This document shows, piece by piece, positions 1 through 8,050 of a stretch of 62,660 nucleotides of DNA (the stretch's first letter is position 1; every line of letters begins with the position of its first letter). Both the position numbers and the translations under genes were made by a program. The notes below the pieces were generated by a model, which had not been told where the DNA came from, searched no databases, and was given only the letters and a program-made list of their open reading frames with translations. The stretch comes from an uncultured Deinococcota bacterium. GTDB taxonomy: Bacteria > Deinococcota > Deinococci > Deinococcales > Trueperaceae. The stretch lies in the NCBI GenBank assembly GCA_947311535.1, contig CAMZLP010000072.1, positions 1-62,660 on the forward strand, written 5' to 3'.

Positions 1-8
1 CTAGGACA

Positions 9-944
9 GTGAATCTAAAAACGGTTGTAGCAAGCATGGAAAACTGGGCAAAACCAAAGTCAAGTTATAGGCGGGCACAGCGGTTTTTCTCTGAAATAAG
101 AAGTAGTAATCTATTATTTACAAAGATAGTCTTAAAACTTATTCAAAAGGAACGATATGTACTAACTGTAGATAGAACAAACTGGAAGTTTGGAAACATT
201 GACATAAATATACTTATGATAGCAATAGCAGATAAGGGATTGGCTATACCACTAGCATTTCAACTTTTAAATAAAAAAGGGAACTCAAATAGCTTAGAAA
301 GAATTACAATAATGGAGCAGCTATTAAAACATATATCTGTAGAGCAAATAGAAGTTTTAGTTGCCGATAGAGAGTTTATAGGTCAAGACTGGTTTAATTA
401 TCTTGAATCTAAAAAGATAGCATTTGCAATTAGGATGCGAAAGAATGTTTTAGCAGATGAATGGTTTAGAATATCTCTTTTTTTCAATAATCTTAAAATT
501 GGAGAAATAAAAGAGCTTAAATATAGTTATAAGATAAACAATTGCCAATTATCAGTAATAGCCACTAGAGGCAAGGATAAAGAACTTGTCATTATTGTTA
601 CTAATCGTAGTCCTAGATGGGCTTTAACGATGTATAAATTACGCTGGCAGATAGAATCTTTATTCAAGGCCTTAAAGTCTAGTGGCTTTAATCTTGAGGA
701 TACCCACCTAAAACATATTAGTAGATTATCTACTTTAGTTGCTGTTGTAAGCCTAGCTTTTATTTGGGCTTTAAAGACTGGTCATTGGCTTCATAAGTTA
801 AAACCCATTCCTCGTAAATCTCATGGTCGCCGTGAAGTTTCTATTTTTCGCCTTGGGCTTGATTATATTCATCGTGCTATTGCTATCTTTAGCCTTGATA
901 ACAAGCTCCTAGACCATTCTTTTAAGCTTTTGTCGTGTACTTAG
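9..944 (+). mobile_element. IS4-type DDE transposase, N-terminus cut by window edge
   Basis: DDE transposase of an IS4-like insertion sequence. The visible catalytic pattern is LTVDRTNWKFG (first Asp), VADREFIG (second Asp) and the Y-R-E-K signature in YKLRWQIESLFKALK, in the right order and spacing for a DDE_Tnp_1 fold. The reading frame is open to the first base, so the protein probably starts outside the window; 311 residues are visible from a GTG. The gene ends 2 nt before the ribokinase stop codon, so the element abuts that gene. The left end of the element is not visible and no terminal inverted repeat can be defined. It contains no CTCGAG site, unlike most of the window. Confidence 0.88.
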
Positions 945-946
945 AG

Positions 947-1852
947 CTAGGTCAGTATTTTATCTATTTCTTCTCTATTTGGCAAACTAGCTTGAGCACC
1001 TTTTTTTGTAGTAGCCAAGGCCGCAGCAGCATTGGCAAACGCTAGTGAGTTTTCCAAATCTTTATTTTCTGATAGTGCTACTGCAAATGCTCCACAAAAG
1101 CAATCTCCTGCTGAGGTTGTATCTACCACAGTTATTTTATGAGCATTTAAATCTCCATTTGACTCAGGGCTTTGCCAGATTAGCCCATCGGCACCAAGAG
1201 TCACAATTACGGTATTTGCACCCTTATCCACCAATATTTTGGCAGCTTGTTTTGCCGAGTTTTTATCGCTAACTTGCTTATTAGTAAGTAGGGCAGCCTC
1301 GCCCTCATTTACTATTAAATAATCAATGTTTTTTATAACTGACTGACTTAGCTTTTGGGCAGGAGCTACATTTAGGATTGTTTTGATATTTTTAGATTTT
1401 GCCATAATCAAAGCTTCTTCTACAACATCTAAGGGGATTTCTAGTTGTAAAACTAGATATGAGTAGCTTTCAAAGTCTATTTTCTCAAGATTTTGCTTGC
1501 TTATTTTTCGGTTGGCACCACTACTTACTACAATCATGTTTTCACCTTTGGCATCAATTGTTATAAATGCGATTCCGCTCGAGCCTTCTTCATTTAAAAC
1601 TAATCCAGTATCTATACCAACATCTTTCAAGCCCAGTAATAGTTCTTTTGCATAGGCATCAGTACCTAAAGTGCCCATCATGCTAACCTGCCCACCTGCT
1701 TTTGCTGCTGCTACGGCTTGATTTGCACCTTTACCACCGGCAAAAGTCTCTACGTCAGAACCCAAAATAGTGTCACCTGCTTTAGGAATTCTTTCTACAT
1801 TTACCACTAAATCCATATTAATACTGCCAATAACTAAAATATTATTACTCAT
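947..1852 (-). CDS. rbsK: Ribokinase (PfkB family)
   Basis: Phosphorylates D-ribose at O5 with ATP in the cytoplasm. At 301 aa it is close to the usual length of about 309. Visible PfkB motifs are INMDLV near the N-terminus, GGKGANQAVAAAK around residue 40, and the C-terminal anion-hole/catalytic signature DTTSAGDCFCGAF with the base Asp. The last codons (ACC TAG) touch the transposase region, so the insertion sequence may have replaced the original 3' end. It is 20 kb from the RbsABC-like transporter on the same strand, so it could act on ribose brought in by that transporter. A TAAAAT box lies 5 nt upstream of the ATG, suggesting a very short leader. Confidence 0.93.
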   Translation of the reverse strand: MSNNILVIGSINMDLVVNVERIPKAGDTILGSDVETFAGGKGANQAVAAAKAGGQVSMMGTLGTDAYAKELLLGLKDVGIDTGLVLNEEGSSGIAFITIDAKGENMIVVSSGANRKISKQNLEKIDFESYSYLVLQLEIPLDVVEEALIMAKSKNIKTILNVAPAQKLSQSVIKNIDYLIVNEGEAALLTNKQVSDKNSAKQAAKILVDKGANTVIVTLGADGLIWQSPESNGDLNAHKITVVDTTSAGDCFCGAFAVALSENKDLENSLAFANAAAALATTKKGAQASLPNREEIDKILT

Positions 1853-1940
1853 AGTTTATTTTAGCCCAGAGAATTGCTAATTAAAAACTGTTGTTCTTAT
1901 TTTAGCTGTTTACAAAGCTAGTATCAATCCTCATAAAGGT

Positions 1941-1946
1941 TAAAAT
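1941..1946 (+). promoter_or_regulatory. -10 box of a leaderless promoter for the PII-like gene
   Basis: TAAAAT ends 7 nt before the ATG at 1954, so transcription would start at or next to the start codon. No Shine-Dalgarno sequence is present. The same arrangement occurs at several other genes in the window. Confidence 0.5.
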
Positions 1947-1953
1947 CTAGCTT

Positions 1954-2286
1954 ATGAAATTATTAATAATTGTTTACAAAGATAATGAAGCATTAGACAT
2001 CTTTATGGATAAGGTCAAAGCAGAAAATTTGGCTGGTTTTACTATTATGCCTTCTCAAGGTGTTGGTAGAGAATCTAAGAAAAAGCTTGGCGAATTTAGT
2101 ATTGGTAATTTATCCAATCTTTTTAGTGGTGACCGTATTTCAAACGCCACTGTATTTTCGGTAGTTGAAGATGATAACTTAGGAAGGGTTTTGGAAATTT
2201 TAAAAGAAGAACTATCAGCCATTCATGAGCAAGGTGGAGGCTTATATGTGGTTCTACCAATTGACCAATTTGGTGGAGTAGATTAG
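1954..2286 (+). CDS. PII-like small regulatory protein
   Basis: Protein of 110 aa with a ferredoxin-like PII layout: a beta strand at the start (MKLLIIVYKDNEALDIFMDKV), a glycine-rich T-loop-like middle, and a C-terminal strand-helix-strand ending in LYVVLPIDQFGGV. The classical uridylylated Tyr motif of GlnB is not visible, so this is a divergent PII-like protein rather than GlnB or GlnK. The stop lies 5 nt before the start of a CPA2 cation/proton antiporter, so the two are almost certainly co-transcribed. By analogy with other PII-like proteins encoded beside transporters, I infer that it senses a nucleotide and gates the antiporter. It has a leaderless-type promoter. Confidence 0.7.
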   Translation: MKLLIIVYKDNEALDIFMDKVKAENLAGFTIMPSQGVGRESKKKLGEFSIGNLSNLFSGDRISNATVFSVVEDDNLGRVLEILKEELSAIHEQGGGLYVVLPIDQFGGVD

Positions 2287-2291
2287 ATTAA

Positions 2292-3500
2292 ATGATAAGA
2301 ACTGAATTTTTAGAGATTACGATTTTGCTAGCAATAATTGTTATAGGTGCTAAGATTTTTGGCTATTTAGCCTCACGTATCGATTTACCAATGGTTGTAG
2401 GGGAAATTACCTTTGGTATTTTACTTGGACCTACTGTTATAAATATTTTAGGTTTACATATTGCTGGAGTGCCCGTCTTTGCCCATCACGAGACCTCAGC
2501 AGAAATTATTAAGATAATGGCAGAATTAGGTGTTTTGCTGCTAATGTTTTTAGCAGGCTTAGAGACCGACTTAGTAGCCATGAAAAAAGTAGGTGTTGCA
2601 GCCACAAATAGCGCAATTGGTGGAGTGGTTTTACCATTTGCTGGTGGTTTAGGGGTAGGGCTTTTATTCGGTATGCCTTTTAAAGAGGCTATCTTTGTTG
2701 GTACTATTCTGACGGCAACTAGTGTTTCTATTAGTGCCCAAACTTTAATTGAGCTAAAGAAATTACGAACAAGAGAGGGTGCAACTATTTTGGGCGCAGC
2801 TGTAATTGATGATATTGTTGGTATTTTAATTTTATCAGTTGTAGTAGCCGTTTTTGCAACTGGTGGCGGTACACCACCACCACTTTGGTTAGTAGCACTA
2901 AAAATGCTTCTGTTTTTTGTAATAGGCATAGCCCTAAGCCCAATAGTTAAACGTTTTATAGCTTGGTTTTCTAAATTGCCAGTCTCTCAACCATTAGTAG
3001 CAGCTTCTGTGGTTGTAGCTCTTTTTTATGCTTTTGCTGCTGAGCAATGGGGTGGGGTAGCTGCTATTACTGGCTCTTATTTGGCAGGTATTATTTTAGC
3101 TAGTGGCAGCTGGAAGCACGAGTTAGAAGAGAAGTCTCAGGTACTTGTTTATAGTTTATTTGTACCAATATTTTTTGTTGATATAGGCCTTAGGGCAAAC
3201 TTGCGGGAAGCATTAACTGGTAATTTGATTTGGATTGCTTTAGCGATTGTATTGGTGGCAATTCTTGGCAAAATTATTGGCTCTGGAGTGGGTGCCTTGC
3301 TAAGCGGTTTCAGCTTTAAAGAGTCTTTGCGAGTAGGTTCTGGCATGGTTTCACGGGGAGAGGTTGGTCTAATTGTCGCTGGGATTGGGCTCGAGCAGGC
3401 TGTAATAACAGAAGATGTGTTTAGCCTAATGGTATTAATGGTGGTTGTTACTACCTTAGTTACTCCAATTTTATTAAGGCTTAGTTTTAATAATGATTAA
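2292..3500 (+). CDS. CPA2-family cation/proton antiporter (KefB/NapA-like)
   Basis: Integral membrane antiporter, 402 aa with about 12-13 predicted hydrophobic helices. Family features include the early motif LPMVVGEITFGILLGPTV, the discontinuous-helix region TATSVSISAQTLIELK, and the paired acidic ion-binding site in AAVIDDIVGILIL (Asp-Asp, as in NapA-type electrogenic exchangers). A C-terminal TrkA-N or TrkA-C domain, usual in Kef channels, is absent. Regulation may instead come from the PII-like protein encoded immediately upstream. The ORF overlaps the convergent gene at its 3' end by 4 nt. The transported ion (Na+ or K+) cannot be told from sequence alone. Confidence 0.88.
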   Translation: MIRTEFLEITILLAIIVIGAKIFGYLASRIDLPMVVGEITFGILLGPTVINILGLHIAGVPVFAHHETSAEIIKIMAELGVLLLMFLAGLETDLVAMKKVGVAATNSAIGGVVLPFAGGLGVGLLFGMPFKEAIFVGTILTATSVSISAQTLIELKKLRTREGATILGAAVIDDIVGILILSVVVAVFATGGGTPPPLWLVALKMLLFFVIGIALSPIVKRFIAWFSKLPVSQPLVAASVVVALFYAFAAEQWGGVAAITGSYLAGIILASGSWKHELEEKSQVLVYSLFVPIFFVDIGLRANLREALTGNLIWIALAIVLVAILGKIIGSGVGALLSGFSFKESLRVGSGMVSRGEVGLIVAGIGLEQAVITEDVFSLMVLMVVVTTLVTPILLRLSFNND

Positions 3501-4069
3501 ATTAGATTAGAGAAAATATCTAAAAAGTAGTAATTATTAAAGCTAACATGATCATAGTCAAAATTATTATAATTTACTAAAGCTGCTGAAACCCAGGTTT
3601 CGGCGGCTTCTTTGCTATCAAATGGACCAACTAAGAGGTTTTCCTGACCTTGCCAATCATCACTCTTAATAGCCAATGCTAGTTGATGATGTTCTCCAGA
3701 AATGTTATTTAGAACTCGGTAGTATATATTTTTTTTAATCAGTGTTTTTTGCTCAAGTAAAAGGCTTAATTTATCCCAAAATTTATTTAATTCATCCGAG
3801 CTAAGCTCCGGAAAGGCCATTAACTTATTTAGCGTTTTAGTATTGGAATTATCAATTTTAAAAACTTCTCTGTCGCTAAATAAAATTTCAAAAATTGCTA
3901 AAGCTTCTGCTTCTAAACTTTGGTCTACCTCAAGAATCTCCTGAGAATTTAGAATTTTATAAATATTAGGATTTTTAGATTTTAATTCGTCAATTGAGAT
4001 TTTATTTTCTTTAGCATAGCTTATAGTTCGTTTATTTGCCTTGTGGTTTTTTAGATCAAACATAAACAA
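3497..4069 (-). CDS. Hypothetical protein with SPOR-like C-terminal motif
   Basis: A 190-residue soluble protein that I do not recognise. The first 110 residues are lysine- and leucine-rich and mostly helical. The C-terminal third contains LLVGPFDSKEAAETWVSAAL, which resembles the repeated GPF-x-x-x-x-A-A segment of SPOR domains. There is no signal peptide or membrane helix, so a periplasmic peptidoglycan-binding role, usual for SPOR, is not supported. It is transcribed convergently to the antiporter with a 4-nt overlap. Codon use matches the neighbours. Function unknown. Confidence 0.6.
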   Translation of the reverse strand: MFMFDLKNHKANKRTISYAKENKISIDELKSKNPNIYKILNSQEILEVDQSLEAEALAIFEILFSDREVFKIDNSNTKTLNKLMAFPELSSDELNKFWDKLSLLLEQKTLIKKNIYYRVLNNISGEHHQLALAIKSDDWQGQENLLVGPFDSKEAAETWVSAALVNYNNFDYDHVSFNNYYFLDIFSNLI

Positions 4070-4163
4070 AGTTTATCTTGTGGCTTGTTTTTATTTTTAA
4101 ACCAGCTTACTTTTATTGCTAAGAACAATGCAACGGTCACTGAAAGAAACGGTCTTCATGCTC

Positions 4164-4169
4164 TAGAAT
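4164..4169 (+). promoter_or_regulatory. -10 box of a leaderless promoter for the NERD protein
   Basis: TAGAAT ends 7 nt before the ATG at 4177 and no ribosome binding site is present, which supports both this start codon and a leaderless transcript. Confidence 0.45.
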
Positions 4170-4176
4170 AGATGTA

Positions 4177-5133
4177 ATGATTGCAAAAGAACTAGACCCA
4201 TATGTATCAAACCATGATTATGAGCAGGCAATATTAACTGCTCAAGAAGATTTGGCTTTTTTGATGAAAGTTATCTTTGCTAAAAACCCAGCTGTTAAAA
4301 GATTGGGTATAAGAGTGTTTAATGGTTTGCGTTTTGAAATGGACAATTATGCTATTCAAATTGACCACCTAATTTTACATAAATACGGCATGATAGTTAT
4401 AGAGAACCGCTCTGAAACAGCAGATATTGATATTAACTTAATAGGACAATGGACTCAGACATATAAGAATAAAAGCTTAAAAATTACTTCGCCATTAGAG
4501 CAAGGAGAACGTAAGATGGAGTTTATTAGGTCTGTGCTCGAGCATAACCATAAGTTATTGCGCCAAAAAACCAGTAAAAATCAAAATGACTTCAAAGAAT
4601 TTGCATTTGACCTAATAGTAGCAATCTCAGATCATGGCAATATTAACAGCTCTTCAGGAAATAGCCCCATAGAAATATGTCGAAGATCAAACGTTGTAGA
4701 TGCTATTTTGCAAATTGCAGAAGACCAACGCAAAGAAGCAGCTAGTATTTTCCCAAGAATATATAGGCAATCAAAGGCCTTAAATAATGATGAGTTGTTT
4801 AGGCTAACCGCTTATTTTCGTAAAAGCCATACTCCGTTGGATAGAAGTAAAATTCGCCAAAATCAAACCCCTACCCAAGCTAAAGCTTTAAAACCAAGTT
4901 ATTATTCTTGTGAAAACTGTGGTAGTAAACAAGTATTTATGGAGCATAATAACGGCTATCAATTATATTGCTTAGATTGCTCACATATTTTAGAAATCGA
5001 TAAACACTGTAGCTCTTGTAATAAACAAGCATATGTTAGAAGAGATGAAAATAAATTTTATCTTGAATGTGAAAATTGCCTAAATAATGAACTTATTTTT
5101 GTTGACGGCAACATTATTGCTGTTCCAGATTAA
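4177..5133 (+). CDS. NERD-domain protein with C-terminal zinc ribbons
   Basis: A 318-residue cytoplasmic protein. Residues about 20-150 look like a nuclease-related NERD domain: the hallmark segment QIDHLILHKYGMIVIENRS has the Asp and Glu of the PD-(D/E)xK-type core, but the usual Lys after the Glu (E-x-K) is replaced by Arg. Nuclease activity may therefore be reduced or lost. The C-terminal 80 residues carry zinc-ribbon cysteine pairs (CENCGS, CLDC, CSSCNK, CENCL), consistent with nucleic-acid binding. The gene stands alone, followed by the tRNA-Trp gene on the other strand. Role unknown; a DNA or RNA maintenance function is only a guess from the domains. Confidence 0.7.
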   Translation: MIAKELDPYVSNHDYEQAILTAQEDLAFLMKVIFAKNPAVKRLGIRVFNGLRFEMDNYAIQIDHLILHKYGMIVIENRSETADIDINLIGQWTQTYKNKSLKITSPLEQGERKMEFIRSVLEHNHKLLRQKTSKNQNDFKEFAFDLIVAISDHGNINSSSGNSPIEICRRSNVVDAILQIAEDQRKEAASIFPRIYRQSKALNNDELFRLTAYFRKSHTPLDRSKIRQNQTPTQAKALKPSYYSCENCGSKQVFMEHNNGYQLYCLDCSHILEIDKHCSSCNKQAYVRRDENKFYLECENCLNNELIFVDGNIIAVPD

Positions 5134-5174
5134 TTTTTGCTTATGTTTGTTTGCCTAAATACCCAAAAAATAAA

Positions 5175-5206
5175 ACAGGCCTTGCTTAATTTTAAGCGAG
5201 GCCTGT
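5175..5206 (-). terminator. Intrinsic terminator downstream of tRNA-Trp
   Basis: Two 15-nt arms (5175-5189 and 5192-5206) pair across a 2-nt loop with one G-T wobble. Read on the minus strand, the hairpin is followed by a T-rich stretch (complement of 5160-5174). It fits termination of the tRNA-Trp transcript. Confidence 0.8.
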
Positions 5207-5213
5207 CTGTCTA

Positions 5214-5289
5214 TGGCGAGGGCATAGGGACTCGAACCCCAGACCTACGGTTTTGGAGACCGTCGCTCTACCAGCTGAGCTATACCCCC
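5214..5289 (-). tRNA. tRNA-Trp (CCA anticodon)
   Basis: On the minus strand the cloverleaf reads: acceptor GGGGGTA pairing with TGCCCTC, D-arm GCTC/GAGC, anticodon stem ACGGT/ACCGT with loop CTCCAAA (anticodon CCA, Trp), and T-arm containing GGTTCGAGTCC. The 3' CCA is encoded after the discriminator G. An intrinsic terminator follows 8 nt downstream. Confidence 0.97.
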
Positions 5290-5397
5290 AAGCGACTATG
5301 AAGTATAGCAGCTTTAAAGAATTATGCCAAGCCTAGTTTAAACAAAACTAGAATATAAGCTATGTTAGAATGAGATAAGCTGAAAGGAGTGATTTTA

Positions 5398-5763
5398 ATG
5401 ATTACTTTTACAGAATTTGCTGCTGAAAAGGCATTTGAAATGTTAAAAGCTAATAATAAGTTGGATGCGGGTATCCGTATCTTTGTAAAATCAGGCGGAT
5501 GCAGTGGCTATAGCTATGGTATGGCCATTGATGATAAACAATTAGAGGGCGATAAAACCTTTGAAGACAAAGGCGTAAAAATATATGTTGATCAAATGAG
5601 TCTGCCTCTAGTTGACGGCTCTCAAGTAGACTTTGTAGAGAATATGATGGGTGGGGGCTTTAGTGTGAATAACCCTAATGCTACTAGCGCATGCGGTTGT
5701 GGTAGCTCGTTTAGAACAGATGGTGCAGCTGCACCAGATGCTGAAGGAGCTAGTTGCCACTAG
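5398..5763 (+). CDS. A-type iron-sulfur carrier (HesB/IscA/ErpA family)
   Basis: Small Fe-S scaffold or carrier that delivers clusters to apo-proteins. The three conserved cysteines are present: SGGCSGYSY and the C-terminal pair in ACGCGSSF. An extra tail of about 16 residues (rich in Ala, ending ASCH) follows the usual C-terminal Phe, with one additional Cys. I prefer the ATG at 5398 (121 aa) over the in-frame GTG at 5389, because the ribosome binding site AAAGGAG (5383-5389) overlaps the GTG and lies 8 nt before the ATG. It is a single gene between the divergent tRNA-Trp and an intrinsic terminator. No isc or suf operon is in the window. Confidence 0.9.
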   Translation: MITFTEFAAEKAFEMLKANNKLDAGIRIFVKSGGCSGYSYGMAIDDKQLEGDKTFEDKGVKIYVDQMSLPLVDGSQVDFVENMMGGGFSVNNPNATSACGCGSSFRTDGAAAPDAEGASCH

Positions 5764-5782
5764 TAAATTATTTATGAGGATT

Positions 5783-5811
5783 AAAGATGAGACTAAGTTC
5801 TCATCTTTTTT
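5783..5811 (+). terminator. Intrinsic terminator after the Fe-S carrier gene
   Basis: Perfect 10-bp stem AAAGATGAGA / TCTCATCTTT with loop CTAAGT, followed by a short T run. The next gene's ATG is only 4 nt beyond it, so the hairpin also sits in the immediate 5' region of that gene. Confidence 0.8.
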
Positions 5812-5814
5812 ATT

Positions 5815-6507
5815 ATGAGAATAGCTATTTTAGTTTGTCTAAGTTTAATTCTTTCTGCCTGTATGCCTCGGCTTGAGTATGAAGCCCAAGTCCCTGAAAC
5901 CAAGCAAGAACCATTTATAATCATTGACGATCCTGATGATGAAATCATTAGTATTTTTAAAGGCACAATGTCTGATGGAGCTTTGTATGAAAGCCTTATT
6001 GGCGAAGCCGGTATTGAGGCAGGCTCGAGCTTTTACAGTTTTGCCGTTGGGAAAACAATTGCTGAATTTAATCTACCTAAATCTAATAAGGTATTTGATT
6101 CTTTTTTATTTGATGATAGACGGCTTGCCTCTATCGAGTGGGAAGCCAATATTGTCAAGCATTTTGGAAAAGAAGATAATTTTGAGCTAAATTTTTTAAT
6201 TTTTGGTCGCTGGCATCTTAGCCCATTTGACCATTTTGTAAATCTTAATTTTGCTTTTGGTGATGGTCTTTCTTATGCGTCTAAAATTCCATATTATGAA
6301 GATATCCGATGGCCTAAATCTAGTCAGTTACTAAATAATATGACCTTTGAATTTGCTTTTGAAATTCCATATCTTGTAGTTCAAGATATTTCAGAACTCT
6401 CGGCGGTATTAAGATTGCATCATCGCTCAGGAGTATTTGGACTTTTTAATGGTGTTCATGGTGCTTCTAACGTAATTGCTTTAGGTTTGAGAGCTAGGTA
6501 TTTTTAG
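5815..6507 (+). CDS. Lipid-anchored outer-membrane beta-barrel protein, PagL-like
   Basis: A 230-residue protein starting with a lipoprotein signal peptide, MRIAILVCLSLILSAC, with lipobox LSAC. The rest alternates polar and aromatic residues as in a small beta barrel and ends in ALGLRARYF, a terminal aromatic typical of outer-membrane insertion. A segment LRLHHRSGVFGLFNG near the C-terminus recalls the His/Ser region of lipid A deacylase-like (PagL/acyloxyacyl hydrolase) barrels, but catalysis cannot be claimed. The start codon lies 4 nt behind an intrinsic-terminator hairpin and has no visible ribosome binding site. No other start would preserve the signal peptide, so translation control here is odd. 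It implies a diderm envelope. Confidence 0.6.
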   Translation: MRIAILVCLSLILSACMPRLEYEAQVPETKQEPFIIIDDPDDEIISIFKGTMSDGALYESLIGEAGIEAGSSFYSFAVGKTIAEFNLPKSNKVFDSFLFDDRRLASIEWEANIVKHFGKEDNFELNFLIFGRWHLSPFDHFVNLNFAFGDGLSYASKIPYYEDIRWPKSSQLLNNMTFEFAFEIPYLVVQDISELSAVLRLHHRSGVFGLFNGVHGASNVIALGLRARYF

Positions 6508-6785
6508 CATTTTAATAAAACAAATATTTCTGGGATAAGAGTATTTCAGTATCTCAATTGAATGATACTAAACCTAAAAAGATATTCCTTTTAGTTTTAT
6601 TATTAAGATTAAATGAGTGGAAAGTAGAAAGTCTGAGGCTGCGAATCTATAAACAAAAAAATATTATAACAATAAGCTAATTCACAAATTATTCACAATT
6701 TGTTCAATCATTGTTCACGTTTTGCATAGTAAAATTTAATCATGCTTATCTGAAACTACTTAAGCAAATTTTAGGAGCTAATATT

Positions 6786-7352
6786 ATGACAAATAAAAAT
6801 AAACTCTTTATAGGCACAGTATTAATTTTATCTATTTTATTTTCTGCATGTAATGTGGAAAATAAAGAACCTTCAGAATCGGAAGAATCCATTGCTATGC
6901 AAGCAGTATATGACGCCTTAACAGGCCCCGAAGGTGAATATGCGGCATATGCTTTATATGGAGCGGTAATAGATAAATACGGGCAAATTGAGCCATATCT
7001 TACGATTCAACGTTCAGAAGCAAAGCATATTGATGCGTTAAAAAAAATATTGGATAAATATAACATATCTTATCCTAAAACAAACCCATATATTGCTACG
7101 GCAGTTGCACCTGATAATTTGAAGCAAGCAGCTCTAAACTGGGTTGAGGGTGAGGTTGAAAATATCAAAATGTATGATAGACTTTTTGAGAAAACCTCAG
7201 ATTACCCAGACATTACAAGAGTTTTTAACAATCTTCGCAGAGCCTCAGAGGAAAGACATCTGCCAGCTTTTAGGGCAGCAGCAGAAAACGGAGGCAGCTT
7301 AACCCCAGAACAAATGAAGCAACTTTTTCCAGGAGGCAGGGGCAAAAGCTAA
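6786..7352 (+). CDS. Ferritin-like DUF2202 lipoprotein
   Basis: Probable lipoprotein of 188 aa. I take the ATG at 6786 because it follows TTAGGAG and begins the signal sequence MTNKNKLFIGTVLILSILF with lipobox FSAC; the longer frame from 6711 would bury it. The mature part has the helical pattern of DUF2202 ferritin-like domains: EYAAYALYGAVIDKYGQIEP, then a Glu/His pair in IQRSEAKHIDALKKIL and further carboxylate and His residues in EGEVENIKMY and ASEERHLPAF. These could form a di-iron site. Function of the family is unknown. The gene is monocistronic, followed by a hairpin (7352-7370) and by the convergent mglA terminator. Confidence 0.75.
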   Translation: MTNKNKLFIGTVLILSILFSACNVENKEPSESEESIAMQAVYDALTGPEGEYAAYALYGAVIDKYGQIEPYLTIQRSEAKHIDALKKILDKYNISYPKTNPYIATAVAPDNLKQAALNWVEGEVENIKMYDRLFEKTSDYPDITRVFNNLRRASEERHLPAFRAAAENGGSLTPEQMKQLFPGGRGKS

Positions 7353-7413
7353 ACGGGTCATTTGCCCGTTCTAGATACTATTCTATCTCCAAGCTCAGGC
7401 TAGGCTAATAAAA

Positions 7414-7442
7414 AAAGCAGGCTTTTTGTAAAAGCCTGCTTT
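7414..7442 (-). terminator. Intrinsic terminator of mglB-mglA
   Basis: Perfect 13-bp stem (7414-7426 with 7430-7442, sequence AAAGCAGGCTTTT and its complement) with a 3-nt loop. On the minus strand a run of T residues follows directly (complement of the A run at 7408-7416). Confidence 0.85.
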
Positions 7443-7459
7443 AGATATCAAAAAACTTT

Positions 7460-8050
7460 TTAGGCAGTTTGAGCTAGCTTTTCTAAAACTAAACGTGATA
7501 CCTCACGTAGCGGTTCAAGTACACCTTCATTTTTAGCGGCAACAGCTCCAATAAATGGAATTTTACCAGTTGGATCTAAAACCTGCTTAATCATATCAAG
7601 TGGTAAAGCGTCAGGTAAATCCCGCTTATTGATTTGAACAACAAAAGGCAAATCATCAAGGTCTAAGTTATATTCATTTAAATTCTCACGAAGATTACGT
7701 AATGACTCAGCATTGGCACGTAGTCTATTTGGTGCAGAATCACCAACAAAAATTACACCATCAACACCACGCAAAATAAGTTTGCGACTAGAATTATAAA
7801 AAACTTGCCCAGGAACAGTATATAAATGGAAACGAGTTTTAAAACCGTTCACTTCACCTAGGTCAAGTGGTAAAAAGTCAAAAAATAGAGTTCTTTCGTC
7901 CTCGGTGGCTAAACTAACCATTTCCCCTTTTGATTCTTGAGGGATATTTTCATATATCTTTTTTAAGTTTGTAGTTTTACCAGACATACCTGGTCCGTAA
8001 TAAACGATTTTGAAGTTAATTTCATGTGCAGAAAAATTAATTGTGCTCAT
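7460..8050 (-). CDS. mglA: MglA-type small GTPase
   Basis: Ras-like GTPase that sets cell polarity and directs motility or type IV pili in bacteria carrying it. The P-loop GPGMSGKT is at residues 19-26, the switch II region is the MglA form TVPGQVFY, and the guanine-specificity motif is NKRD near residue 140. Length 196 aa matches Thermus and Myxococcus MglA. Its start directly abuts the stop of the roadblock protein upstream (8050/8051), so the pair forms one operon that ends at a strong terminator. Neighbouring mglB supplies the activating (GAP) protein. Confidence 0.95.
   Translation of the reverse strand: MSTINFSAHEINFKIVYYGPGMSGKTTNLKKIYENIPQESKGEMVSLATEDERTLFFDFLPLDLGEVNGFKTRFHLYTVPGQVFYNSSRKLILRGVDGVIFVGDSAPNRLRANAESLRNLRENLNEYNLDLDDLPFVVQINKRDLPDALPLDMIKQVLDPTGKIPFIGAVAAKNEGVLEPLREVSRLVLEKLAQTA

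Noticed and set aside
7352-7370. AACGGG/CCCGTT hairpin after the ferritin-like gene as an intrinsic terminator
   Set aside because: The stem is only 6 bp and no T run follows on the plus strand.
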